Shown here: piece by piece, positions 10,965-22,209 of the stretch
How positions within the stretch are numbered: position 1 is the first letter of the stretch
Layout: each line of letters starts with the position of its first letter
NCBI GenBank assembly: GCA_951217055.1
Contig: OX578286.1
Coordinates: forward strand, 7,480,033 to 7,544,032
Direction: 5' to 3'
DNA: 64,000 nucleotides
Source: Gerris lacustris
Lineage: Eukaryota > Arthropoda > Insecta > Hemiptera > Gerridae
Notes under the pieces: model-generated
Told to the model about the DNA's origin: nothing
Databases searched by the model: none
What the model saw: the letters and a program-made list of their open reading frames with translations, nothing else
Program-made: the position numbers and the translations under genes

Positions 10965-11233
10965 CTAAGTACGGGGACAGGCTCATGAAAATCACATATT
11001 CCACCAAAGAGGGCTGGATATGGCCGCTCTCCACTGGTTTGTCATTTTCAAATGCCTATTGCCAAGCTATGTCCCGAAGACGTAGTCGACCTAGTCGACC
11101 AAACCGACCAAACCTAGTCGACGTAGACGACCTAGTTGACCAAATATTCTTAAAAGGCACCAAAAGATTTACTTATATACAAAATTCTAGCTTTATGTTA
11201 GTCTAACAGATATTTGCAAGCTATCTCCTGGAC
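10965..11233 (-). repeat. GTCCAGG foldback element, right half
   Basis: Inverted counterpart of 9977-10262, ending in agctatctcctGGAC at 11233. It contains a local expansion of gtcgacctagtcgacc text at 11083-11140 absent from the 46.4-kb copy. Confidence 0.55.
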
Positions 11234-13250
11234 TGCTTATCTGTGAAGTTAATTTAATTTTTGATTTTCTGTTTTTTTTTGTTACAGCGTTATCCCCAGA
11301 CTTTTACTTGCTTCTAGAGCAACTTAAATCACAAATGCAGAAATGAATTAGTTTGTGTACACAGATGTAAAGTTTCATAATAAATTGCCAGAGCAAAATA
11401 TTTAAATAAGAATGATAAAAAAGTAAGAAATTTCATTGCTAACATGAATAAATATATCTAAAAATCCATCTTTTTTATTAATGTTACAATTATAAGACAT
11501 CCTGTAAGTAAACATCTCTAAAGAAGACATAAAAATATTCTATATAGCTGGTAATTGAAACATAGATCCCATGGTTTCCAAACAGTTTTACCGACTCCTT
11601 TTAATGATAACTCTCCCCATTGAACATGATCATTGATAATGTTTTGTCTAAGGTTGGGACCATTTGCCCCCAGATTATGTTTTCGATACATACATATTGT
11701 CATCGTCGTCCAAGAAAAAATGGTCTGTGGGCTTTTTTAAAATTTTACCTGAAGCAAAGTTTACGTCGTCTTTTATTCGCTGTTTTTTTAATTTCGATGA
11801 TTCATTGGGTCAACATCGATGTTGACGACATATCGAAACCCAAACATCGATGTCACAACTCTAATATGTTTCATTGGATCAAAATCGATGTTGACGATAT
11901 ATAACATCAAAGTTTTCGATACATCGACATCCATGTCACAACTCTAATGGGGACTCCTTAGGAAGGGAAAGTTAGTTTGAGCAGTGAACAGGTTTATTGG
12001 AATTCGAAACCCCAAAAATGAAAAATGGGGTAAAAATCATCTACGAATTAGTGTGGCTCATAGCTTCCACTCCACATATCACTGGAAGAGTGAAACATGA
12101 ATATCAAATACTATACTGCAATATTTTTTTATAAATATGTATAATTTAAAGAGCATTTGAAAAAATCCGTAAAGATAACGTCACCCCGCAGGGTAAGGGG
12201 AAAAGAGTTTGTTAGGACCTGTTTCGTATTCCAGCTGGGTCACGATTTTTTTTATTCAATATTATATGTGCGTAGAGGATTGGAATCAATATATGACCAT
12301 CTGTGAGCTTGATTTGACCTATATTATTAAAATTTAATTTATATCCGACAAATAGTATTTAAGATATGGTGGTTAACAAAAATGTTGAAGGACAAGGTGG
12401 CAGACAAACATAGGACCAATATAGTTCCCTAGTTCCCTGGTGTCTGAAATGGCATTTTTATTAAGGATTTAGAGGCAGTAGCTCGTTTTTCAAGGTGATC
12501 TCAATGTCTCCATTACCTTCGCAAGCTCGTAAGCAAAAGTAATGAAATGACAAAGAACAATTTGGAGGAATTCAAAAGTTTCGTTTTTCATAGTGATATT
12601 AACAATACCTCCGTTACCTTCAGTAATGAAATTACGCAGATAAAAAATATAATCTAACATCCTTTAAATTTTCTGACAAGGTGTTTAACAAAATAGATAT
12701 CGATTATAATATAGATTATATGTTTATAATTAATTTATAATCGACATAAAAAGTAATTATACTTTTTTCTTATGTTGGACCAAGTATACACAAGATCTAA
12801 GTTCAATGCCTGACAAAAATGAGTTCTAACAATAATTAAAAATATAAGTTAAATTGTGTCACAAACAAGCATGCTTATAGTAAAAATAAACCTGTTGAGC
12901 AATTCAAAATGTCACAAGTCCTTGGAATTTATTAATAATTATTGATATATTTTTTTCTCCTATTCATGTTTTGCAAGGAAATGAAATTATTGTGATAATA
13001 TATTACACACTTTTTTTTTACTCATGACAAAGTAATAATTTTTAAAAATAATTATTTTATATTGCAAAATAAGCAAGCATATAAAAAAATAGATATATTT
13101 TTGTTGTATTTAAAGCAAATTTCTTTATAATATCCAATTAAATTTAAGTGGCGCTTTGAATCATCAAATTACTTAGGAAATGTAAGATAGTTATCTAACA
13201 TTTTCTACTTTGGCGGATTTGCCAAGGTTATCCACAAATTAGCTCTCAAA
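11234..13250. other. Gene-free AT-rich stretch
   Basis: No ORF with recognisable similarity. 11808-11850 and 11878-11945 are a short duplicated segment (ttcattgg..caacatcgatgttgacgac and ttcattggatcaaaatcgatg, each followed by gtcacaactctaat). Around 12040-12085 is a weak copy of the GCCAATTAGTGTGGCAC repeat. Confidence 0.3.
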
Positions 13251-13621
13251 TTTAGTATGATCCACAATTATTATTAAAGCATAACATTTGAGCTTTGATG
13301 TCGAAAGCGAACTTTATGCCAAATGTACACCGAAGTGTCGACAAGCTAAGGAGCAGTGGCACAGGCGAAATGCTGGTGAGACGAGATGCAGTCGAATGTA
13401 AGCTTACTAAAATAGCGTAAATTATACGGCACAGTAAAAAAAAAAAAAGATACTGAACGTGACAGGAGGTAGGCTTATTTAAAAAGACTAAGAAACGGGA
13501 ATTAAGCATGGAGGAGGTGAGGTGCCATGTACCTGCGCCTTGGCACTTCATTGGGCCTTAGGCTAGTACACCATGGGGCACTTCGCCACCCGAGTTTTTA
13601 CTTTTTTCGACCAGTCGAGAA

Positions 13622-13900
13622 ATGGACCCAGAGGAGATAGCTGTAATTGCTTATTATTATTTTCGTGAAAGAAGAAGAGGGAAAAGGCGTTTTTGGGTTC
13701 ATCCAATAATTTCAGACAAAAACATACTAGTTTATTTCATACAGTGTAAAGTACATTACCCCCGTATTAAAGAGGACAGTAACAACTTTTCAATTTTTTG
13801 CCGAATGTCGCATGGTACTTGCAACGAATTGCTTAGAATATTGAACAACAGTTTGACCAGTAACGACTTGCATGAGGGATGCAGTCAGCCCCTGATTTGA
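13622..13900 (+). CDS. PIF/Harbinger-type transposase, N-terminal fragment
   Basis: 92 codons starting MDPEEIAVIAYYYFRERRRG, with RRFWVHPIISDKN followed by a FSIFCRMS segment. This is the usual start of Harbinger (HARBI1/ALP1-like) transposases, which normally run to about 350-400 residues with a DDE nuclease. Here the reading frame ends after the N-terminal part and no DDE domain follows, so the element is internally deleted. The flanks 13550-13600 and 14205-14222 (ggccttaggc and tagggcctaac) may be the worn termini. Family membership is recalled from general knowledge, not from a search. Confidence 0.55.
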   Translation: MDPEEIAVIAYYYFRERRRGKRRFWVHPIISDKNILVYFIQCKVHYPRIKEDSNNFSIFCRMSHGTCNELLRILNNSLTSNDLHEGCSQPLI

Positions 13901-14225
13901 TTTCCCCTATATTTGATTAAAGGAATGGGGGCTGAGTAGCAGGGACTTGGGTGGCAACGTCTGACAGGCTCAATTGAAAACAATGGGCTGACCGGGTGGT
14001 GGTACCTGTAGGTGGCGGCTAGACCCTGGGACGGTCGACTGGGTAGTGCCACCCCTAGGTTGCATTCTATTCTCATTGCTGACCGGGTAGCGCCACCTGG
14101 GTGGCGCTACCCAGGTGACGAAGTGTGTCACTACCCTTACCCATAGGTTTACAAAGAGAAACGTCGAAAAGCCGTGATTCACGGCTCCTCCCGTCACCAC
14201 TTCTGTGTCTATAGGGCCTAACATT
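13901..14225. repeat. Non-coding rest of the Harbinger-derived element
   Basis: GC-richer than its surroundings, with repeated gaccgggt(gg/ag) and wcgccacc motifs (13990-14110) including the self-complementary GGTAGCGCCACCTGGGTGGC-type segment. No ORF of substance. It is followed by AT-rich unclassified DNA to 14860. Confidence 0.4.
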
Positions 14226-14859
14226 TATTTAAGACTCAGAGGATTGATTGTGGTAGTAATGTGATGATAGTTTGCCTAAAAAGAGAATAAATCCAAACTA
14301 AAAATTGATGCAGTAGGTGATTGATTGAGATAATTTAATGCGATGATCAGTTGCTTAAGGAAAACGTTAATTATTGTAAGTCGTGGGCGACTATCGCATT
14401 CTTTTGACACAGAGAATTTGTAGCGGTTTATTTTATACCACTGCATTAGTTAGCCTTTGTTATTGTTTGATGGAAGCATCTCCCAACGCATCTACCTTTG
14501 CCTCTGTGAATGATGACCTCTAGATCTGGGGCCCCTTGGATCTAGTGGTGTAAGACCATTTTTTTATGTTTATGATTATTGTTTATTTTGTGATAAGGTA
14601 TGTTTCTTTAGTGTGGTTCAAGATTGGTGTGGTCGGCACGTGTCAAGATCAGTCGGTGAGAGTCGTGTGTTGTGATTGGTCACGGGATGTGTCTCGACGT
14701 AGTTTGATCGATCCATCTGCCGTCGATCGTAAATCATTTAGTTTTTTTTACGGAATCTAGTCATTTTTATTAAAGATTTATGGGGGACTTTAAAAATAAA
14801 GTTTGAAGCAGTAAGACCTCACATACAAAGGTGCAATACTGGTTTAGTAATCCATCTTT

Positions 14860-15566
14860 TAGTACTCTATCCTCTAACCAAGCTGACAGACCCACAGAAT
14901 GTGAGTACTGGTCGGGAGAGGTTATCCTGACATGGCCACGAAATTGTGAATAAGAATAAATAAAGAGTAATTGTAAAAATATTTTAAGTGAACTTTAGGT
15001 TATATATAGCATTATTATGGACAGATATATAATGAATAAAATAACAATATAAGAATAGCCTAATATAAAATTAATTTATCTAATGGAGAAATGAGGTGAA
15101 GTGTGGTGCTGTGGGGACATGTTGAGAGACTGGATACCAGCACTGATAAATACCACTTACTTCCCTGGATACCAAGATGAAGTAATGGATTAATATTTCC
15201 TGGATACCAGGTAAACTAGATAAATCCTGGATGCCATGGATTTATCCTGATGAAAAACGTATAAACACTTATAAAGTAAAATGGCCACTACTCACATAGA
15301 GGGCTTGACTCACACTTGCTATCTTCACACTCTGATCTTCCCTCCAAATTCCGGCAGTTAAATATTTGAATATTTGAAATTTGGGGCAGTTTTGCCAGCG
15401 CAGGAAGATCCAGATGTCTAAATAAAGACCTATATGGGCCCCTTCAGGTAAAAGCAGGGCCGGTCTGTCTGAATGAACCCGGGTATTCTGTAGAGTGGGT
15501 TTGGTATATTCAAGAAGTTAGAGGTGTTAAAGGGGTGCTGTAAAACAGTGTTCAAGCGATCTTGAA
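14860..15566 (-). mobile_element. 3' untranslated region of a non-LTR retrotransposon
   Basis: Collinear with 54290-54980 over about 650 bp (shared gaggtgaagtgtggtgctgtg, cttccctggatacca, gatcttccctccaaatt, tatatgggcccctt). Because coding remnants of the LINE lie directly upstream on the minus strand, this is read as its 3' UTR. Confidence 0.6.
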
Positions 15567-15809
15567 CTATACCTTGTTTAGGGGAAGTAACTTTAGTTCT
15601 TCAATCGGGAGGATGGCAAAGACAAAGATTTTCCACCTCTGGCGTGTTAATGCAGGACAGCTGCTAATAAGATGAGAAGGGGTTTCATCCTCTTCCTCGC
15701 ACAGCCTGCACACTGGGCTTTCTGCTAGGCCAAGCAGATGTAGATGTCGATTTAGACTACAGTGCCCAGTTAGAATGCCTGTCAAAAGATGACAGGATTG
15801 TTTTTTCAA
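15567..15809 (-). CDS. LINE ORF2 C-terminus (cysteine-rich tail), fragment
   Basis: 80 codons on the minus strand with LTGHCSLNRHLHLLG followed by CRLCEEEDETPSHLISSCP. This CxxC..H....C tail is typical of the C-terminus of insect RNase H-bearing non-LTR retrotransposons, where it follows the RNase H domain. It is preceded on the minus strand by the RNase H remnant at 15895-16050. Truncated, non-functional. Confidence 0.65.
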   Translation of the reverse strand: MKKQSCHLLTGILTGHCSLNRHLHLLGLAESPVCRLCEEEDETPSHLISSCPALTRQRWKIFVFAILPIEELKLLPLNKV

Positions 15810-15894
15810 GCGAGAGCAGTGATCTGGTAAGATGCTGAGATGGTTCCCGGATCATTTTAAATTGTCACATACCTGAAACACTTCCGTAAACTGT

Positions 15895-16080
15895 TGATAT
15901 CAAACTTCATGCACGTTCGTGGAATGATTCAATCCACAACATGGTACGCCAACAACTCGTTCTGGTGTAATTGGGGTCGAATTGGAACCCATTTTGGCTA
16001 ACTGGTCAGCAATCTCTTTGCCCTTGATACCAAATGTCCTTGAACCCACATAAGTTGCACCTTGTTAAGTTGACAAAATT
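15895..16080 (-). pseudogene. RNase H domain remnant of the same LINE
   Basis: The minus strand reads GIKGKEIADQLAKMGS and then TPITPERVVGVP, the end of an RNase H fold (G.xGNExADxLAK motif). A frameshift separates it from the preceding VQLMWVQGH. It joins logically to the Cys-rich tail at 15567-15809. The element is 5'-truncated at about 16085. Confidence 0.55.
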
Positions 16081-16215
16081 TGGGTAACAACTTTGGTAAC
16101 AAAAAACAATCCTATTAAACTTTAAATTAATTAGAGTAAGCGAGAAAAAAAAGAGTGTAGAAACAGAGCCTAAGTAAATTAAATATTGCTACATAACCTA
16201 TTGCTTTTTTTGTCT

Positions 16216-16442
16216 CCAAATTAAAAGTTTCCTAAAGTTCCAAATTAGAAGTTTCTTAATGCTTCAAATTAAAGTTTTCTACAGTTCCAAATTAAAAGAT
16301 TCCAAAAGTTCCAAATTAAAAGTATACTAATGTTCCAAATTAAAAGTTTCTAAAGTTTCAAATTAAACGTTTCCAAAAATTCCAAATTAAAAGTTTCCCA
16401 AAGTTCCAAATTAAAAGTTTCCTAACGACCCAAATCAAAAGT
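16216..16442. repeat. 25-bp tandem array upstream of knottin gene A
   Basis: Nine to ten imperfect units of about 24-25 bp built on CCAAATTAAAAGTTTCCTAA. It ends about 300 bp before the TATAAATA box of the gene at 16879. Confidence 0.75.
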
Positions 16443-16745
16443 TAAAAATATTATTTATAACCTAAAATAGTTTGTTTTTTACCCCATATTATCTATTATT
16501 ACTATTACATATGTATTATATGCATTAATAGTGTTTGATTAATATTGGCTTGTTGTAATTAACATCGATAATAACACTAATATAATCGTCGCGCAAAAAT
16601 GAGAGACGCAATTCATGTAGTGTTTACTAATGCAATATATCATGTATTTATGTAAATTATAATCAAGTGGTTATCATATGAATAATTGTTCAATTTTTAC
16701 AATTTTAAATTACTTTTAATACTGGGTTTGGAGTTTATTATTATT

Positions 16746-16826
16746 TTATCAATAATAAAGGAAAAGTGAAAAGAAGATATGACTTTGTATAAATAGATAA
16801 CTTAATTATGTTAAAATTCATTCAGT
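16746..16826 (+). promoter_or_regulatory. Promoter of knottin gene A
   Basis: TTATCAATAATA 16746-16757, GATATGA 16776-16782, TATAAATA 16788-16795, initiator TCATTC 16818-16823 with predicted +1 A at 16820 (32 bases from the TATA T). The 5' leader to the ATG is about 59 nt and ends GTCGACAAAATA, the shared start context. Confidence 0.8.
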
Positions 16827-16878
16827 GTTTCACCGTTGAGAGGAGTAAAATTTGTGAGACACCTTTGTCGACAAAATA

Positions 16879-17235
16879 ATGAAATTAGCACACCTTTTAG
16901 TAGTGGCTTTAGTGGGAGTGTACTGGGTAAATGGTCAAGAACCAACTACAGCTGCTACCACTGACACAACAACGACATCCGCCGACACAACAACGACATC
17001 CGCCGACACAACAACGACATCCGCTGACACAACAACTACATCAGCTGACACAACAACGACATCCGCTGACACAACAACGACATCCGCTGACACAACAACG
17101 TCATCCGCAGACACAACCACGTCATCCGCTGACACAACAACATCATCCGCTGAAACATCAACGGCATCCGCTGAAACCACAACGGCATCCGCAGAAACAA
17201 CATCACAACCACCTTGCAAACGTCTTGGACATAGA
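16879..17235 (+). CDS. Knottin gene A, exon 1: signal peptide and Thr-rich linker
   Basis: 119 codons from the ATG in the shared context ACAAAATAATG. Residues 1-19 form the signal peptide (MKLAHLLVVALVGVYWVNG, cleavage likely before QEP). Residues about 30-106 are eleven heptads, six of TTTTSAD and then TTTSSAD, TTTSSAE and TTTASAE variants, probably heavily O-glycosylated. Cysteine 1 is residue 113, followed by KRLGHR. The exon ends AGA|GTGAGT at 17235/17236 in phase 0; reading on gives a stop four codons into the intron. Exon 2 is 7.5 kb downstream (24783), making a 151-residue precursor. The product should be secreted. Target and tissue are unknown. Confidence 0.85.
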
Positions 17236-18020
17236 GTGAGTACATTATAAATAAATGCAATAAAACAAATAGTCATCTAAATCTATTCACACAGGTATTA
17301 ATTCTGGTACTCTAGTCAAATCTTTTAAATAAAATATTTAGGTTTTGCTTCCACGAAAGCATTGTTATCATTCTGAAGAGGGACTTCGAAGACTTTGAAG
17401 GAGGTCTTCGATTTCACAAATTCCTGGTGAGAAATCTGTTTCAAACCATCAGGAAACTTATTCTTTTGTCTCTTGTGTGTCTGTTGGTCGGTCGGACGTT
17501 TTTATGAACAACAATATCTTCTAATACGATATCATCTGAATTGAATGAAATTTGGATGATTGGTAGTTGGTCACAATTAGCCCAATGGCTATCTTGGATT
17601 CTTAAGATAATATATTAATTTCAATCTTCTGCACCCATATACCACTCTGGAGGTTCTTAAAAACCCCAAAACGGATAATTCAGTTGAAATCTCGAGAAAA
17701 TAAAATGTGGGTGAAAACAATACTCTTCCTACCATAGGTGCAAAAAGTAAAAAGTTTTAACTAACATCTTATAAAACTAAACAAACATTAAACAAAACTA
17801 ATCAAAATTAAATGTCCAATTCGAACAGTCCAACACTGAAGTTGGCTTTACTGTTTACAAATCTTATTATTTAATTTATTTTATTTTTTTTTAAAATAAC
17901 GTTAGTATTATTAACTTAGCTAATGGGGTACTTAATTTCCTTCCTCATTTTCACAACTAGGCTGTAATGGGATCCTTTTAACTAGGGTGGAATGTGAATG
18001 CTTTCTCCCATCCGGAGAAA
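17236..18020 (+). other. Start of the gene A intron, unclassified
   Basis: AT-rich intron sequence. 17380-17640 resembles weathered interspersed repeat text (ttgtctcttgtgtgtctgttggtcggtcggacg). No ORF. Confidence 0.4.
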
Positions 18021-18782
18021 ATAATTATTTATGTAATTAGGCAGCAAAATGGAATTTTACTGACGAGTGATTAGATTAGCCTCCGAGCCGAAGGCGAGGA
18101 CAGGCTAAGATAATTAACTGCATAGGCGAAGCCGAGGCAGGTAACTTACCTATTTGAGGCAATGAATAAACGAGGCAGAAATGTTTCCTTTGCTGCCTTG
18201 TTGCATACAATATTTTATCTACGGGCGGCAGAAAGATTAAACTGCTAAATTGTTATCTTTATTAATATAACATTGTTAATAACTATGTGTCATATAAATA
18301 AAGATAATAACATATGTATTAACTAAAATTAATGTTCAAAACAGAAACTTGGGAATAATAACAATAAGAGAAAAGCTAACTTAATCTATAACAACAAAAT
18401 ACAAAACACACGTTTATAACACACATAACTTCTGAATGAATAATGCACGCAATATAAAATATTTATTTATATTTTTACTAAAAAATTAATAAAGGTGTTA
18501 AAGATATCTTCTATTGCTTAAAATAAAAGAAGTAACTAGGATACATCAAGAAAAGTAGCTAGTCTAATCTAGAATTACTTAAATAATAAAAATAATATGG
18601 ATGTTCAATGTTTACATGACGCTACAGTATAATCAGTGACTCTACAATTTTTTTAATTAAAGATCTACTAATCATTGAACTTATTTAACAAAATTAACAA
18701 ATATAAACAAATTATTTTATTATAAAAACGTTTATTTATTAAATATTACTTATTTAACTATAATATATTATAATGTTATAAG
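18020..18782. repeat. Duplicated segment, first copy
   Basis: 18020-18250 matches 20077-20320 (gattagattagcctccgagc, aggcgaagccgaggcagg, aacgaggcagaaatgtttcc), and 18540-18782 matches 20320-20570 (tagtctaatctagaat, atggatgttcaatgtttaca). The first copy has a 290-bp AT-rich insert (18250-18540) and is interrupted by the hAT element at 18783. It lies in the gene A intron. Confidence 0.65.
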
Positions 18783-19825
18783 TAGGGCTCGGATCGATAT
18801 GCTCGATAAAATCTCCAAATATGCTCGAAAACCATATGTTTTATGCTCGATAGATATGCTCGAAAAATCCATTATATGCTTGATAGATATGCTCGAAAAA
18901 ACCCATCATATGCTGTTAAATATGCAGAATATGTTTGAAAAACACTGTTTAAAACTAAAGAGAAGACAGTGAAACGCAAAAAATCTACAACTTATCTTTA
19001 TATAGAAGCAATATTTAAATTGTATGTATAATACACTGCTATATCCTTTTCAAAGTTGCAAGTATAAGTAGGAGAAGTTTTATGTAAAAGTTACAATTTA
19101 AAAGTTTATTTACAAAATGTTCAGTATTAGGTGAGTTAATGAAGAAGATTGGCATTGGTCTGTAAATCAAGATTCTTGCTATCTTTTCACTTTTAAGTGA
19201 TTTTCTTAAATCGGCCAATAAAATCTTTCAACGTCAATTGACACGAGAGGTAAATACTTAACTGATGCTCTGCATCTTGTGCAGAGTAGTTTGGAAAATC
19301 GTCTGACATTTCAGACTCGCCACGCTGCATCTTCTCCAACTGGGATTTTGAGCCAGCTCGAACTCCAACTTTTTTTCACAGTTTTTCCAGTTTCTCCAGG
19401 CCACAAGTTGCCTTTTTCGATTACTCCCTTTAATGTTGCGACCACTTCAAACAACTCATCCCTCGAGATTCCAACATTAGGATGACCTCAGAAATGACGC
19501 TCATCTTAGTCTCATCATAGTCTTTGATGAAAGTTAAGCATGGCATCAAGTCCTTAATTTCAAAAGCAGCCCGAGCTTTCGTGGTGGTCAGGGCCCGAAT
19601 GAGGGGGGGGGGGGAGAGAATTTGAATAAAAACAAACTATTTAGGCGAAAAACCACAAGAATATGCATTTATATGCTTTTCTGAAAACAGGAGTTATATG
19701 CATTTATATGCTCGATAAATTTAAATTCTGTTGGTCCCAGAGAGGTGAAAATACCACCAAAAGGCTTCTTTCAATGTGTACTATTCAGGAAAAAAATATG
19801 CAAATATGCTCAAATCCGAGCCCTA
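18783..19825. mobile_element. Non-autonomous hAT element with 8-bp target duplication
   Basis: Termini TAGGGCTCGGAT (18783) and ATCCGAGCCCTA (ending 19825) are 12-bp perfect inverted repeats, flanked by the 8-bp direct repeat GTTATAAG (18775-18782 and 19826-19833). An 8-bp duplication is the hAT signature. Both subterminal regions carry many copies of ATATGCTCGA or ATATGCATTTATATGCT, as expected for transposase binding clusters. The interior has no long ORF. The 68-codon ORF at 19279 is unassigned. Confidence 0.8.
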
Positions 19826-19833
19826 GTTATAAG

Positions 19834-20600
19834 ATAGAGATAATAGTATAAACTGTTCTTGCCAAAATGAGAGGTTATGACACGCAGTGGTAAACACTGT
19901 TACTTTCTCTGCCTCATAGGCAGAGAAAGTATTTTCATAGGCAGAGAAAGTATTTTCCTGACTGTTTTAACTACTTTCCTGCCTGTTTTTAATATTTTAA
20001 TGACAAATCAGCGAAATAGTACTTTCCAGCCTAAAAACAGTTAAATAATGTTTAATTTTGCTGCCGCGAGTAGATAATAATTATTTATGTAACTAGGCAG
20101 CAAAATGTAATTTTACTGACGAGTGATTAGATTAGCCTCCGAGCCGAAGGCGAGGACAGGCTAAGATAATTAACTGCCGAGGCGAAGCCGAGGCAGGTAA
20201 CTTACCTATTTGATTGCCGAGGCGAAGCCGAGGCAGGCAATGAATAAACGAGGCAGAAATGTTTCCTTTGCTGCCTTGTTGCATACAATATTTTATCTAC
20301 GGGCGGCAGAAAAATGAAACTGCTAGTCTAATCTAGAATGAATTCGATAATAAAAATAATATGGATGTTCAATGTTTACATGACGCTGCAGTATAGCCAG
20401 TGACTCTACTATTTTTTTTAATTAAAGATTTACTAATCATTGAACTTATTTAACAGAATTAACAAATATAAACAATTTATTTTATAATTAAAACATTTGT
20501 TTATAAAATATTACTTATTAAACAGTTTAGTTTTAGTTACTATAATATATGATGTTATATGATAGAGATAATAGTATAAACTGTCATTGCCAACATTATA
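19834..20600. repeat. Duplicated segment, second copy, with internal hairpins
   Basis: Continues the split first copy (gatagagataatagtataaactgt at 19833 and again near 20560) and then repeats the 18020-18782 unit. 19905-19955 holds repeated aggcagagaaagtatttt. Part of the gene A intron. Confidence 0.55.
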
Positions 20601-20765
20601 AAAGTAAAAATTTTGCTGCCTAGCCATCAACATTTTTTCTCATTTTACCGCCTAGGCAGTAAAATTACATATCTCTGCCCGAAACGAAATCAGTTCAATA
20701 ATGCGTCATTTTGCTGCTGCAAGTAGATAAATAATATTACACACTATCAACTTATTTTATTTATT

Positions 20766-21180
20766 TTTTGGAACGAGGTTCCTTATGGCACGTTACACAT
20801 TGTGTGAATCCAAAAAACACGACCGTCACAAATCCAACCGTCACGAAATGGACCGATAACTTGAGTAAAAAAAGATGACCGAGTTAGTTGAAATTTGGTA
20901 CACATATTCATTTTACCAATGCTCTGGATGAGTTTGTTAGACAACGTTATCCGCCCAAGCGTTCGCGAGCAACGCTCGTGTAAACATAAACTTCAAATGT
21001 AAAATTGGAATTTTAGGACGGAAAAGAATTCCAACTTCATCTAGTCAATGAGACAAACAACTTTTACAAATAATTTTTTTTAAAGTAAAACTGACACCGA
21101 CATCGCTATCAAGTGATATAGATCGCTAAATTTATTAAAAAGGACCAACATTTTTAAAATCAAGAAAACAACGTTTTTAT
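20766..21180 (-). repeat. GTTCC element, minus-strand copy, split by a SINE composite (right part)
   Basis: Starts at its right end (GGAACGAGGTTCCTTATGGCAC) and reads inward on the minus strand to gtttttatCGATATCT at 21181-21188, where the SINE composite is inserted. It resumes after 21765. Confidence 0.65.
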
Positions 21181-21188
21181 CGATATCT

Positions 21189-21765
21189 CAATTTAAATCA
21201 AATTATAATTATTATTAACAATGGGAGACAGACAGAGAAAAATAAACTCCAGCGCCAAGACTTGAACCACGTGCCTCTATAAGAGCACTATACTGGAAAT
21301 ATAGAGGCCCGTGGTTCAAGTCCCGGCGCTGGAGTCTCAGTCTGTCTCCCATCGTTAAAAATAATTAAAATTTGAACTTTCCGTAGTATGAATACTACCT
21401 AAAACTTAAAAATGACAATTCTAATTGATTGTACAGTGTACAGGTACTAAATGGGTACTTTATACTTATAAGCGTTACTTCTCGGTCTAGTTCTATTATC
21501 GATAATGTTGACATCTAGATTTGTGGTAAATTGAAAGCTTAGTTCGGGACTAGCTATCGTTACTGACAAAGGAAATTATTCTCCAGTGTAGCTCAGTTGG
21601 TAGAGCGCTATACTGGAAATATAGAGGTCCGTGGTTCAAGTACCGGCGCTGGAGTCTATTTTTCTCTATCTGTCTCCCATTGTTAATAATAATTATAATT
21701 TGATTTAAATTAAAATTTAAACTTTCCGCAGTATGAATACTACCTAAAACTTAAAAATTAAAAAC
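21189..21765. mobile_element. tRNA-derived SINE composite with inverted heads
   Basis: A 577-bp insertion into the GTTCC element, flanked by the 8-bp repeat CGATATCT (21181-21188 and 21766-21773). The left portion is a near-perfect hairpin: the tail and tRNA 3' half in minus orientation (21235-21298) face a plus-oriented tRNA 3' half and tail (21300-21350). A leader of about 180 bp shared with the palindrome at 6505 follows, then a full tRNA-like unit at 21592-21664 and a second tail. Confidence 0.6.
21592..21664 (+). other. tRNA-like SINE head with GGA anticodon
   Basis: Acceptor stem tccagtg with cgctgga (one wobble), D-arm TAGCTCAGTTGGTAGAGC and a perfect 5-bp anticodon stem ctata/tatag around loop ctGGAaa. 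The T-stem is poor, with position 61 mutated from C to A. GGA would be a serine anticodon, yet the long variable arm of tRNA-Ser is absent. It sits in a repeat, so it is treated as a tRNA-derived pol III head, not a decoding tRNA. Confidence 0.5.
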
Positions 21766-21773
21766 CGATATCT

Positions 21774-22000
21774 TACGTTCTAACGTAACGATTTTAATAA
21801 AACTTTATACACATAGTCTAAAGTACAACTGAAACATACAAAATTACAACCTGATACAATCAGAAGTTTTTGCGTAATGAAGTGATATATTTTATTAAAC
21901 AAATTAGACAATAATGGCTTGTAAAAGTATAAATTCAATAATGTACGTGATAGGAGGCGAGGAAGGTATGGGCCACAACAATTGGCAGTCTAATTTAGTA
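21774..22000 (-). repeat. GTTCC element remainder and GCCAATTAGTGTGG repeat
   Basis: 21774-21895 is the continuation of the split GTTCC element (tcttacgttctaacgtaacg, aacctgatacaatcagaag). 21900-22000 is the inverted dispersed repeat with ggcttgtaaaagtataaatt and ttggcagtc. Confidence 0.5.
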
Positions 22001-22209
22001 CATATACTTCCTTTTCACACCTAGACCTAGAGCTGGGCTTGCTCTAGCTCTTACTTCGATTGTAAAGCCTTCACACCCGCTACTCTCCACGAATTGCACG
22101 AATTTCCCCACCCGACCTTATGTCCTAAACCCTTGCCACCTTACCTTCTCGTAAGTCTAGAAACATAAGCCAATGACCATCACCAAATGAGTCAATGAGC
22201 CAATAAGCC

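Noticed and set aside
16931..17276. Val/Ser/Ala-rich minus-strand and Gln/His-rich plus-strand ORFs over gene A exon 1
   Set aside because: Shadows of the ACAACGACATCCGCTGAC-type repeat. Only frame 16879 has a signal peptide, the family start context and a phase-0 donor.
21592..21664. Functional tRNA-Ser(GGA)
   Set aside because: The anticodon stem is good but the T-stem is broken, the serine variable arm is missing, and the sequence is part of a repeated SINE.
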